Assembly (NCBI RefSeq): GCF_900753045.1
Contig: NZ_CAADXO010000083.1
Location: 1-15,018 of the forward strand
Length of the DNA: 15,018 nucleotides
From: an uncultured Phascolarctobacterium sp.
GTDB taxonomy: Bacteria; Bacillota; Negativicutes; Acidaminococcales; Acidaminococcaceae
Direction of reading: 5' to 3'
Below the pieces are notes generated by a model, which ran no database searches, was not told the origin of the DNA, and was given only the letters and a program-made list of their open reading frames with translations. The stretch's first letter is position 1, and each line of letters opens with the position of its first letter. The position numbers and the translations under genes were made by a program. Shown piece after piece: positions 1-6,285 of this stretch.

Positions 1-298
1 CAGCAACGCGAACGCCCAGGTTGTCCAGTTCGTCAGCGAATTCAGCAGCCAGTTTGTCAACGTTAGCGCCTTTTGCCATTGCTTTTGCAACGATTTGAGC
101 CATTTCATAACGAGTCATCAGCTTGTCGCCCCCGAAGGTGGTGTCGCCGTAGCCTTCGATTACGCCGGCAGCAGCCAGTTTGTTGATGCTGTCATAAGCC
201 CAGTGGCCGGCAGGTACATCAGAGAACGGATTTGCAGCATAAGCAGAAGCGGTTACGCCCAGTGCCATAGCCATAGCGAGTACTAAGGATTTTTTCAT
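1..298 (-). CDS. OmpM-like SLH-domain outer-membrane porin, N-terminal part
   Basis: Partial gene: it starts inside the window and runs off the left edge after 99 codons. Residues 1-21 form a signal peptide (MKKSLVLAMAMALGVTASAYA, cut before ANPF). An SLH domain follows at about residues 23-75 (FSDVPAGHWAYDSI, GVIEGYGD, TRYEMAQIVAKA), then DKLAAEFADELDNLGVRV. In Negativicutes this layout (signal peptide, one SLH domain, short linker, then a beta-barrel) belongs to OmpM/Mep45 proteins, whose SLH domain holds the outer membrane to the peptidoglycan. The barrel is not in the window, so the porin role is inferred from the N-terminus. The start is secure: AGGAGG at 307-312 lies 8 nt before the ATG. 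A secreted SLH surface protein without a barrel is the alternative. Confidence 0.85.
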   Translation of the reverse strand, partial: MKKSLVLAMAMALGVTASAYAANPFSDVPAGHWAYDSINKLAAAGVIEGYGDTTFGGDKLMTRYEMAQIVAKAMAKGANVDKLAAEFADELDNLGVRVA

Positions 299-495
299 TG
301 TTGTTTCCTCCTCAGGAAGTAGCAGTACTATCAGACTGCTAATAATTTATTTTTACAAATTACCTTCCGGAGCCACCAACAAATTCCGCTCAAGAGTTGC
401 CTTGTTTCCTCTGTCATCCTTTGCCGGTTTTTCCTTTACAGTAATTCATAAAGCAATATTTATCAGTAAGAATAGTTTCTCTCATTCTTTCCGAT
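299..495 (-). promoter_or_regulatory. Long 5' leader of the OmpM-like gene
   Basis: About 197 nt of untranslated leader is predicted from the promoter position. It contains a perfect 6-bp hairpin (arms 321-326 and 335-340, loop 8 nt) ending 8 nt before the Shine-Dalgarno sequence. No known riboswitch class was recognised. It could be an mRNA stabiliser, as is common for abundant surface proteins, or an unrecognised regulatory element. Confidence 0.4.
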
Positions 496-501
496 GATTG
501 A

Positions 502-530
502 ATTATATCATGTATCAAATCAGAGCGCAA
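502..530 (-). promoter_or_regulatory. Promoter of the OmpM-like gene
   Basis: On the minus strand TTGCGC (525-530) and a perfect TATAAT (502-507) are separated by 17 bp. Transcription would begin near 495, giving a leader of about 197 nt before the ATG at 298. Confidence 0.65.
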
Positions 531-662
531 GCTTTTTCTGTTAATGTGTTATTGATTTTACATGAATTTTGCCTTACTGTTACACTTGCATTTTAAAGCA
601 AAAAGCATTTGCCTACAATTGTATACTTTTCGCAAGAAGCTTTATTACAGAATCAGCGCAAC

Positions 663-695
663 AAAAAAGCTGCTGCAGCTAAATGCTGCAGCAGC
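663..695 (-). terminator. Rho-independent terminator of hppA
   Basis: Perfect 11-bp GC-rich inverted repeat (669-679 with 685-695) and a 5-nt loop. On the minus strand six T follow it (663-668). It lies 25 nt after the hppA stop codon. Confidence 0.93.
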
Positions 696-719
696 GTGGA
701 TTATAGCTTAACTATAAAA

Positions 720-2732
720 TTATTTGAACAGGCCAAGCAGGATGCCGCCGTTTGCTGCCAGTACAGGAGCAAATACCAGGGATACAATGGTCATCAGTTT
801 GATCAGGATGTTCATTGCAGGTCCGGAAGTATCTTTGAACGGGTCACCTACGGTATCGCCTACAACGGTTGCATCATGCACCGGAGTGTGTTTACGGCCG
901 GAAGCTTCTACGAACTTCTTAGCGTTATCCCATGCACCGCCGGCGTTAGCCATCAGGATTGCAACCAGTACGCCGGAAGCCAGGGAGCCGCCAATCAGGC
1001 CGCCCAGAGCTTCAGTACCGAACAGGAAGCCAACCAGCAGAGGAGCAACGATAGCGATAACACCAGGCATAATCATCTCGTGCAGAGCAGCTGCAGTGGA
1101 GATGTCTACGCATTTTTGGTAGTCAGCTTTAGCTTTACCTTCCAGCAGGCCGGGGATTTCGTGGAATTGACGACGAACTTCCTCGATCATCTGGTAAGCA
1201 GCTTTACCAACAGATTCCATGGTCATAGCACCGAATACGAACGGCAGGGTTGCACCGATGAACAGACCGATCAGGGTTACAGGGTTCAGCAGGTCGATTG
1301 CTTTCAGGCCTACAGTGTGTGCATAAGCAGAGAACAGAGCCAGAGCAGTCAGAGCAGCGGAACCGATAGCGAAGCCTTTACCGATAGCAGCGGTGGTGTT
1401 ACCAACGGAGTCCAGGGTATCGGTGATTTCACGTACTTCAGGAGGCAGCTCGGACATTTCTGCGATACCACCAGCGTTATCAGCGATAGGACCATAAGCG
1501 TCAACTGCTACGGTCAGACCGGTAGTGGACAGCATACCAACTGCAGCCAGGGAGATACCGAACAGGCCCATGCCTGCATCTTTAGCACCGCCCATGGTGA
1601 AGAATGCCAGGATTACACCAACGCAGATGAAAATCATCGGCAGGAAGGTGGAATACATGCCAACAGCCAGACCGGAGATGATGGTGGTTGCCGGACCGGT
1701 TTCGGATTGCTCAGCAATCTTCTTAACGGAAGCATAATCAGCAGAGGTGTAGATTTCGGTGATTTTACCGATTAACAGACCAACTACCAGACCGGAAGCA
1801 ATAGCTACGAATGCAGCAGTGTTACCGAAGATGGAAGTGGACAGGTAGTAAGCAGCAGCAATTACGATTACGCCGCCAACATAGGTACCATGGTTCAGAG
1901 CAGCCTGCGGGTTGGTGGATTTGCTGCTACGAGCATAGAATACACCGATCAGGGAAGCAATGATACCAGCGAAAGCCAGCTCGAATACGAACATAATGCC
2001 TTCGCCGCCCGGATATGCAACAGCACCCAGAGTAATAGCGGAGATGATAGCACCAACATAGGATTCGAACAAGTCAGCGCCCATGCCTGCAACGTCGCCT
2101 ACGTTATCGCCTACGTTATCAGCGATGGTAGCCGGGTTACGCGGGTCATCTTCAGGCAGACCTTCTTCAACTTTACCTACCAGGTCAGCGCCAACGTCAG
2201 CAGCTTTGGTGTAGATACCGCCGCCAACACGAGCGAACAATGCAATGGAGCTTGCGCCCAGACCGAAGCCGGTAACGATATCAATGTTGCCGAACAGCAT
2301 GTAAGCAGCAGCAACACCAACAATACCCAGACCAACAACGCCCAGACCCATAACAGCACCGCCGGAGAAAGCAATTTTCAGAGCTTCCGGCATACCGCCG
2401 TTTTGAGCAGCTGCAGCAGTACGAACGTTAGCTTTGGTAGCAACGGTCATACCAATGTAACCAGCACATACGGAGAATACTGCACCTGCAACGAAGCATA
2501 CTGCAGTAAGCGGAGATAAGAACATAGAAATTACAATAGCAACTACGATTACGAAAGCAGACAGTGCTTTGTATTCGCGGAACAGGAACGCCATAGCGCC
2601 CTCGTGGATGTAACCGGCAATTTCCTGCATACGTGCTGTACCAGCAGGAGCCTTACCGATTGCGCTGCTCAGCATCAGTGCAACTGCGAGTGCAATGAGG
2701 CCGACAACAATAGAGATCATTAAGAAATTCAA
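720..2732 (-). CDS. hppA: Membrane-bound ion-pumping pyrophosphatase, K+-dependent type
   Basis: Hydrolyses cytoplasmic pyrophosphate and uses the energy to pump H+ or Na+ across the membrane. The 670-residue product is highly hydrophobic, about 16 helices, which is normal for the family. The catalytic signature lies at about residues 170-220: GGGIYTKAADVGADLVGKVE, then EDDPRNPATIADNVGDNVGD. Near the C-terminus GDTVGDPFKDTSGPA completes the site. In GNTTAAIGKGFAIGSA the position that is Lys in K+-independent enzymes is Ala, which marks the K+-dependent branch. That branch includes Na+ pumps, but the pumped ion cannot be settled here. The start is a TTG: AAAGGGG (2741-2747) lies 8 nt upstream, whereas the first ATG, at codon 5, is 20 nt from it. 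The gene follows secG by 103 bp and ends at its own terminator. Confidence 0.95.
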   Translation of the reverse strand: MNFLMISIVVGLIALAVALMLSSAIGKAPAGTARMQEIAGYIHEGAMAFLFREYKALSAFVIVVAIVISMFLSPLTAVCFVAGAVFSVCAGYIGMTVATKANVRTAAAAQNGGMPEALKIAFSGGAVMGLGVVGLGIVGVAAAYMLFGNIDIVTGFGLGASSIALFARVGGGIYTKAADVGADLVGKVEEGLPEDDPRNPATIADNVGDNVGDVAGMGADLFESYVGAIISAITLGAVAYPGGEGIMFVFELAFAGIIASLIGVFYARSSKSTNPQAALNHGTYVGGVIVIAAAYYLSTSIFGNTAAFVAIASGLVVGLLIGKITEIYTSADYASVKKIAEQSETGPATTIISGLAVGMYSTFLPMIFICVGVILAFFTMGGAKDAGMGLFGISLAAVGMLSTTGLTVAVDAYGPIADNAGGIAEMSELPPEVREITDTLDSVGNTTAAIGKGFAIGSAALTALALFSAYAHTVGLKAIDLLNPVTLIGLFIGATLPFVFGAMTMESVGKAAYQMIEEVRRQFHEIPGLLEGKAKADYQKCVDISTAAALHEMIMPGVIAIVAPLLVGFLFGTEALGGLIGGSLASGVLVAILMANAGGAWDNAKKFVEASGRKHTPVHDATVVGDTVGDPFKDTSGPAMNILIKLMTIVSLVFAPVLAANGGILLGLFK

Positions 2733-2773
2733 GACCCAAACCCCTTTCTTTTTATAAAAAAATTTAAAATTTT

Positions 2774-2793
2774 AAGAGTGCAGTTGCACTCTT
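2774..2793 (-). terminator. Hairpin between secG and hppA, probable weak terminator
   Basis: Perfect 8-bp inverted repeat (2774-2781 with 2786-2793) with a 4-nt loop. On the minus strand it is followed by an A/T-rich stretch, but the T-run is not directly attached. It probably reduces secG read-through into hppA. No convincing separate hppA promoter is visible in this 103-bp gap; TTACCA-N18-TAAAAT around the hairpin is only a weak candidate. Confidence 0.5.
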
Positions 2794-2835
2794 GGTAACA
2801 TGATGAGTGCGGAAAACAGGAAAATCCCGTCAGCC

Positions 2836-3066
2836 TTAAGCGTTGATTTTTGCCAGCGCCAATGTAATAACAGCAAATGCAACACCTAAATAAATCGTAG
2901 CCTTCGCCATGAGTGTATCCAGATCATTGCCCTTGCCAAAAAAAGCACCGTCACTGCCGCCGAAAGTACTGCCCATACCGCCGCCTTTTCCGGACTGCAG
3001 CAGAACTGCGCCAATGAGTGCTATGCAAACGATAACTTCAAGAACCATCAAGACAGTTTCAATCAC
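2836..3066 (-). CDS. secG: Preprotein translocase subunit SecG
   Basis: Small membrane subunit of the SecYEG export channel. It has two hydrophobic helices joined by the diagnostic loop LLQSGKGGGMGSTFGGSDGA. The frame is open further upstream, to an ATG at 3096. I place the start at the GTG at 3066 because GAGGAGG lies 8 nt before it, and that ribosome binding site would otherwise sit inside the coding sequence. This gives 76 residues, the normal SecG size. In many Firmicutes secG follows eno directly; here the two are separated by a plus-strand peptide cassette and secG needs its own promoter. Confidence 0.93.
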   Translation of the reverse strand: MIETVLMVLEVIVCIALIGAVLLQSGKGGGMGSTFGGSDGAFFGKGNDLDTLMAKATIYLGVAFAVITLALAKINA

Positions 3067-3116
3067 AGAGCTTACCTCCTCATATTTTTGTACCATAGTA
3101 TTTTACCATAAAGCCA

Positions 3117-3122
3117 ATTATA
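3117..3122 (-). promoter_or_regulatory. Candidate -10 element for secG
   Basis: TATAAT on the minus strand, about 50 nt before the GTG start. No good -35 is visible at the right distance. A second possible -10 (TAAAAT) lies closer to the gene. It is arranged back to back with the plus-strand promoter at 3148-3156. Confidence 0.4.
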
Positions 3123-3147
3123 AAGCTAGTATTTTTTTCACAGATTA

Positions 3148-3156
3148 TGTTATAAT
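3148..3156 (+). promoter_or_regulatory. Extended -10 promoter of the small peptide gene
   Basis: TGT followed by TATAAT (3151-3156) forms an extended -10 element, which can work without a good -35; none is seen. Transcription would begin near 3163, giving a leader of about 34 nt. Confidence 0.6.
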
Positions 3157-3169
3157 ATCTTTGCTGCGA

Positions 3170-3190
3170 CTCTTTCCAGCGGAAAGGGGG
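3170..3190 (+). promoter_or_regulatory. Hairpin that hides the peptide gene's ribosome binding site
   Basis: CTCTTTCC (3170-3177) pairs with GGAAAGGG (3181-3188) around an AGC loop, with one G-U pair. The right arm is the Shine-Dalgarno sequence itself (AAAGGGGG, 3183-3190, 6 nt before the ATG). The mRNA would therefore fold its ribosome binding site shut, as in many type I toxin mRNAs. Confidence 0.6.
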
Positions 3191-3220
3191 CGAATTATGG
3201 CAGAATTTGCTCAATCTCTT
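3190..3220 (+). repeat. Direct repeat copy 1, over the peptide start codon
   Basis: GCGAATTATGGCA, then GAA, then TTTGCTCAATCTCTT. It spans the end of the Shine-Dalgarno region, the ATG and the first eight codons. It matches 3346-3373 apart from a 3-nt deletion and three substitutions. Confidence 0.85.
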
Positions 3221-3283
3221 ATTCTTTCTGTTATGGCAGGTATAATCAGCTATTATATTTGCAAATGGTTAGACAGAAAATAG
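3197..3283 (+). CDS. Small hydrophobic peptide, probable type I toxin (Fst/Ldr-like)
   Basis: A 28-codon gene, the only plus-strand gene in the window. The product has a short N-terminus (MAEFAQS), one membrane helix (about residues 7-22, LILSVMAGIISYYICK) and a polar tail with a Trp-Leu pair (KWLDRK). This layout is typical of Fst/Ldr-type membrane toxins; the assignment rests on layout and locus structure, not on a database match. The start is supported by a strong Shine-Dalgarno sequence 6 nt upstream. It has its own extended -10 promoter, a leader hairpin over the ribosome binding site, and a strong terminator after the stop. A convergent RNA at 3304-3376 is antisense to its start region. 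It separates eno from secG, suggesting insertion between them. A harmless small membrane protein is the alternative. Confidence 0.72.
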   Translation: MAEFAQSLILSVMAGIISYYICKWLDRK

Positions 3284-3303
3284 CGCGCAGTTAGCCTAAA
3301 ATG

Positions 3304-3335
3304 AAAAACCCCGGGGCGCAATCCCGGGGCTTTTT
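3304..3335. terminator. Bidirectional terminator shared by the peptide gene, the antisense RNA and eno
   Basis: CCCCGGG (3309-3315) pairs perfectly with CCCGGGG (3323-3329), loop 7 nt. AAAAA lies to the left (3304-3308) and TTTTT to the right (3331-3335), so each strand has a GC-rich stem followed by a U-run. Confidence 0.93.
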
Positions 3336-3345
3336 CTTTTTGCGT

Positions 3346-3373
3346 GCGAACTATGACATTTGCACAATCTCTT
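3346..3373 (+). repeat. Direct repeat copy 2, inside the antisense RNA gene
   Basis: GCGAACTATGACA then TTTGCACAATCTCTT: a diverged copy of the toxin start region, lying beyond the terminator. Read on the minus strand it supplies the antisense part of the RNA. Confidence 0.85.
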
Positions 3374-3382
3374 TTCGAGATT

Positions 3383-3411
3383 AGTATAGCGCAATTGTAT
3401 TGCTTTGTCAA
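3383..3411 (-). promoter_or_regulatory. Strong promoter of the antisense RNA
   Basis: On the minus strand TTGACA (3406-3411), 17 bp, TATACT (3383-3388). This is one of the two best promoters in the window, yet the only thing downstream before the terminator at 3304 is about 73 nt of non-coding sequence. It begins 4 nt after the eno stop codon. Confidence 0.85.
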
Positions 3412-3414
3412 ATT

Positions 3415-4698
3415 TTATTTAATGTTGTAGAAAACCTTCATGCCGTTATATTTTGCAGCCTTGCCGAGATCCTCTTCGATACGCAGCAGCTGGTTGTATT
3501 TGGCAACACGGTCGGTACGGGCCGGAGCACCGGTCTTGATCTGGCCAGCGTTTACAGCAACAGCAATATCTGCCAGAGTGGTGTCTTCGGTTTCACCGCT
3601 GCGGTGAGAGATGATGCAGGTATAGCCTGCGCGTTTAGCGGTTTCGATAGCGTTGAAGGTTTCGGTTAAGGTGCCGATTTGGTTTACTTTAATCAGAATA
3701 GCGTTTGCTACGCCCTTTTCAATGCCCTGAACCAGACGCTCTTCGTTAGTAACGAACAGGTCGTCGCCAACCAGCTGAACTTTTTTGCCCAGCTTTTTGG
3801 TGAGCTTCTTCCAGCCGTCCCAGTCATCCTCTGCCATACCGTCTTCGATGGAGATGATAGGATATTTCTCGCACAGTCCTGCCAGATAATCAACCATTTC
3901 TTCGCTGGTCATTTCTACGCCTTCGCCGGTCATTTTGTATTTGCCGTCTACATAGAACTCGCTGGAAGCAACGTCCATCGCCATAACGATGTCTTTGCCC
4001 GGTTTGTAGCCTGCACGCTCGGTTGCTTCGAGAATAACCTCGATTGCATCTGCGTTGCATTTCAGGTTCGGTGCAAAGCCGCCTTCATCACCCAAAGCGG
4101 TGCTCAGGCCTTTTTCCTTCAGCAGTGCCTTCAGGTTATGATAAATTTCAGCGTTCATGCGCAGTGCTTCGCTGAAGGATTTAGCGCCAACCGGCATAAT
4201 CATGAATTCCTGAATATCAACGTTGTTGTCAGCATGCTCGCCGCCGTTTAAGATGTTCATCATCGGAACAGGCAGCTCTTTGGCAGCAACGCCGCCTAAG
4301 TACAGGTACAGCGGCAGGCCTACGGAAGCAGCGGCAGCCTTAGCTACAGCCATGGAAACACCGAGGATAGCGTTAGCGCCGAGGCGGCCTTTGTTCGGAG
4401 TGCCGTCCAAACGAACCAACAGCTCATCAATTTCGGTTTGGCGGGTTGCGTCCAAACCGATAATTGCTTCGGCAATAATGTCGTTAACATTATCAACTGC
4501 TTTAGTAACGCCCTTGCCCAGGTAACGCTCTTTGTCGCCGTCACGCAGCTCTACAGCTTCGTGTACGCCGGTAGATGCGCCAGAAGGAACAGCAGCGCGT
4601 CCCATAGCGCCGTCTTCCAGGCATACTTCAACTTCTACGGTCGGATTGCCGCGGGAATCCAGAATCTCGCGAGCGTAAACTTCAGTAATCATTGCCAT
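3415..4698 (-). CDS. eno: Enolase
   Basis: Converts 2-phosphoglycerate to phosphoenolpyruvate in the cytoplasm. The 427 residues are the normal length and no part is missing. Visible active-site elements are SGASTGVHEAVELRD (about 39-53), NGGEHADNNVDIQEFM with Glu164, ALGDEGGFAPN with Glu205, metal ligands Asp242, Glu285 and Asp312, catalytic Lys337, and SHRSGETEDTTLADIAVA with His365. The first ATG is preferred over the one at codon 3 because GAGGTGAT ends about 5 nt before it. It lies 17 bp after gpmI and is the last gene of the glycolytic operon. Its only terminator is the shared one at 3304-3335, so its 3' UTR includes the antisense RNA sequence. Confidence 0.98.
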   Translation of the reverse strand: MAMITEVYAREILDSRGNPTVEVEVCLEDGAMGRAAVPSGASTGVHEAVELRDGDKERYLGKGVTKAVDNVNDIIAEAIIGLDATRQTEIDELLVRLDGTPNKGRLGANAILGVSMAVAKAAAASVGLPLYLYLGGVAAKELPVPMMNILNGGEHADNNVDIQEFMIMPVGAKSFSEALRMNAEIYHNLKALLKEKGLSTALGDEGGFAPNLKCNADAIEVILEATERAGYKPGKDIVMAMDVASSEFYVDGKYKMTGEGVEMTSEEMVDYLAGLCEKYPIISIEDGMAEDDWDGWKKLTKKLGKKVQLVGDDLFVTNEERLVQGIEKGVANAILIKVNQIGTLTETFNAIETAKRAGYTCIISHRSGETEDTTLADIAVAVNAGQIKTGAPARTDRVAKYNQLLRIEEDLGKAAKYNGMKVFYNIK

Positions 4699-4715
4699 TT
4701 CTTATCACCTCATGA

Positions 4716-6230
4716 TTAGTCTATCAAAGTTTTACCTGTCATAGCGGCAGGCTGTTTAATATTAAGCAGCTGCAGCAGCGTCGGTGCAATATCGGCCAAA
4801 ATGCCGTTATGCAGCTTGTGCTGCTCCTTGCTTACTAAAATAAACGATACAGGGTTTGTAGTGTGCGCAGTATTCGGAGAACCGTCGCTTTCGGCCATCT
4901 TCTCCAAGTTGCCGTGGTCCGCGGTAATGCACACGCTGCCGCCAAGTGACAGCACCTTACGTACAATGCGGCCGGCACAATCATCCACCTTTTCCATAGC
5001 GGTAATCGCAGCACTGAGCACACCGGTATGGCCAACCATATCCGGGTTAGCAAAGTTCAGGATAATCGCATCAAATTTATCCTTATCCAGCTCTGTAAGC
5101 AGTGCCTGCGTAACCTCTTCTGCGCTCATTTCCGGCTGCAAATCATAGGTTGCAACCTTCGGCGAAGGAATCAGAATACGCTCCTCATTAGCATTCGGAG
5201 TTTCCACACCGCCGTTGAAGAAGAAGGTTACATGCGCATATTTTTCGGTTTCCGCAATGCGCAACTGGTGCAGTCCATGCTGTGCCAACACCTCACCCAA
5301 GGTATCCTTAATCTCCTCCGGAGGAAAGGCTACCGGTGCAGTAATCGTTGCATCATACTGCGTCATGCACACATAATTTACAGGGCGTGCGCCCTCGGGA
5401 CGTGCAAAATACGGGAAATCCTCATCATGCAGCGCACGGGTAATTTCACGCGCTCTGTCAGGACGGAAGTTGAAGAAAATCACACCGTCACCGGCAGTGA
5501 TTTTGCCATCTACGCCGTCAACAGTGAAGGGCTCAACAAACTCATCCGTTACGCCTGCGGCATAGGATGCCTCTACGCCGGCAGCAGCGCTTGCGGCTTT
5601 GCCGCCCTCGCCCAGCACCAGTGCTTTATAGGCACGCTCCACGCGCTCCCAGCGCTTGTCGCGGTCCATTGCGAAATAGCGTCCGCTGACGGTAGCAATT
5701 TTGCCTACGCCAATCTGCGCCATACCCTCTTCCAGCTCATGGATATATTCCAGCGCCGTTTTCGGGCCTACATCACGTCCGTCAAGAAAGGCATGCACAT
5801 AAACATCGGTCAGACCTTTAACCTTCGCCATGCAGATAAGTGCCAGAAGATGCTCAATGTGGCTATGGACGCCGCCGTCGGATAACAGTCCCAGAAGATG
5901 CAGTGCCTTGCCTGCCTGCTTCGTTTCGTCCATTACCCTGCTGAGCTCTTTGTTCTTATACAAATCGCCATCCTCAATCGCCTTGTCAATGCGTGTCAGG
6001 CTTTGGTAAATAATGCGGCCGGCACCGATATTCAGGTGACCTACCTCAGAATTGCCAATCTGGCCTGCCGGCAGACCTACAGCCTTGCCGCTTGCTTCCA
6101 AGGTTGTATGAGGATAATTTGCAAAATAGCTGTCCAGGTTAGGAGTTTTTGCCATAGCCGCAGCGTTTGTTTTATCTGCGGGAGCAATGCCCCAACCATC
6201 AAGAATCATTAGTAAAGCTGGTTTTTTCAT
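4716..6230 (-). CDS. gpmI: 2,3-bisphosphoglycerate-independent phosphoglycerate mutase
   Basis: Interconverts 3- and 2-phosphoglycerate using two Mn2+ ions and a phosphoserine intermediate. It belongs to the alkaline phosphatase superfamily, not the cofactor-dependent mutases. Motifs: LLMILDGWG with metal ligand Asp11, GNSEVGHLNIGAGR with nucleophile Ser61, HSHIEHLLAL, FLDGRDVGPK, NFRPDRAREI, NFANPDMVGHTG and ITADHGNLEKM. The 504 residues fit the family (about 510). The frame also offers a TTG at 6236, only 2 nt from the AGGA, so I choose the ATG at 6230, which is 8 nt from it. The 55-bp gap before it is almost filled by a long hairpin (6244-6284). The gap to eno is 17 bp. Confidence 0.97.
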   Translation of the reverse strand: MKKPALLMILDGWGIAPADKTNAAAMAKTPNLDSYFANYPHTTLEASGKAVGLPAGQIGNSEVGHLNIGAGRIIYQSLTRIDKAIEDGDLYKNKELSRVMDETKQAGKALHLLGLLSDGGVHSHIEHLLALICMAKVKGLTDVYVHAFLDGRDVGPKTALEYIHELEEGMAQIGVGKIATVSGRYFAMDRDKRWERVERAYKALVLGEGGKAASAAAGVEASYAAGVTDEFVEPFTVDGVDGKITAGDGVIFFNFRPDRAREITRALHDEDFPYFARPEGARPVNYVCMTQYDATITAPVAFPPEEIKDTLGEVLAQHGLHQLRIAETEKYAHVTFFFNGGVETPNANEERILIPSPKVATYDLQPEMSAEEVTQALLTELDKDKFDAIILNFANPDMVGHTGVLSAAITAMEKVDDCAGRIVRKVLSLGGSVCITADHGNLEKMAESDGSPNTAHTTNPVSFILVSKEQHKLHNGILADIAPTLLQLLNIKQPAAMTGKTLID

Positions 6231-6243
6231 TATCAAATTCCTA

Positions 6244-6284
6244 AAGACGAAGGAGAAAGCAACAGGTGCTTTCTCCGATGTCTT
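6244..6284 (-). promoter_or_regulatory. Long intercistronic hairpin between pgk::tpi and gpmI
   Basis: Perfect 10-bp stem (6252-6261 with 6267-6276, loop 5 nt), a symmetric 3x3 internal loop, then 5 more pairs (6244-6248 with 6280-6284). It fills the gap between the pgk::tpi stop codon and the gpmI ribosome binding site. No T-run follows, so it is not a standard terminator. It may be a processing or stability element that sets the ratio of upstream to downstream mRNA. Confidence 0.75.
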
Positions 6285-6285
6285 A

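Larger units (their letters stand above)
3304..3376 (-). ncRNA. Predicted antisense antitoxin RNA, about 73 nt
   Basis: A consensus promoter at 3383-3411 should start an RNA near 3376 that ends at the shared terminator. No reading frame is needed to explain it. Its 5' part is antisense to 3190-3220: 13 consecutive pairs over GCGAAUUAUGGCA (two G-U), a 3-nt bulge in the mRNA, then 14 of 15 pairs over UUUGCUCAAUCUCUU. The duplex covers the peptide start codon. Size, convergent layout and shared terminator parallel RNA II of the pAD1 par locus. Expression is inferred. Confidence 0.7.

Noticed and set aside
340..440. Possible known riboswitch (glycine, c-di-GMP, cobalamin) in the porin leader
   Set aside because: Fragments such as GGCTCCGGAAGG look suggestive, but the conserved cores and pairing patterns of these classes are not there.
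609..1775. Long plus-strand open frame (388 codons) opposite hppA
   Set aside because: It lies antisense to a certain gene, its product is low-complexity Ser/Gln-rich, it has no ribosome binding site, and the frame stays open because of hppA codon bias.
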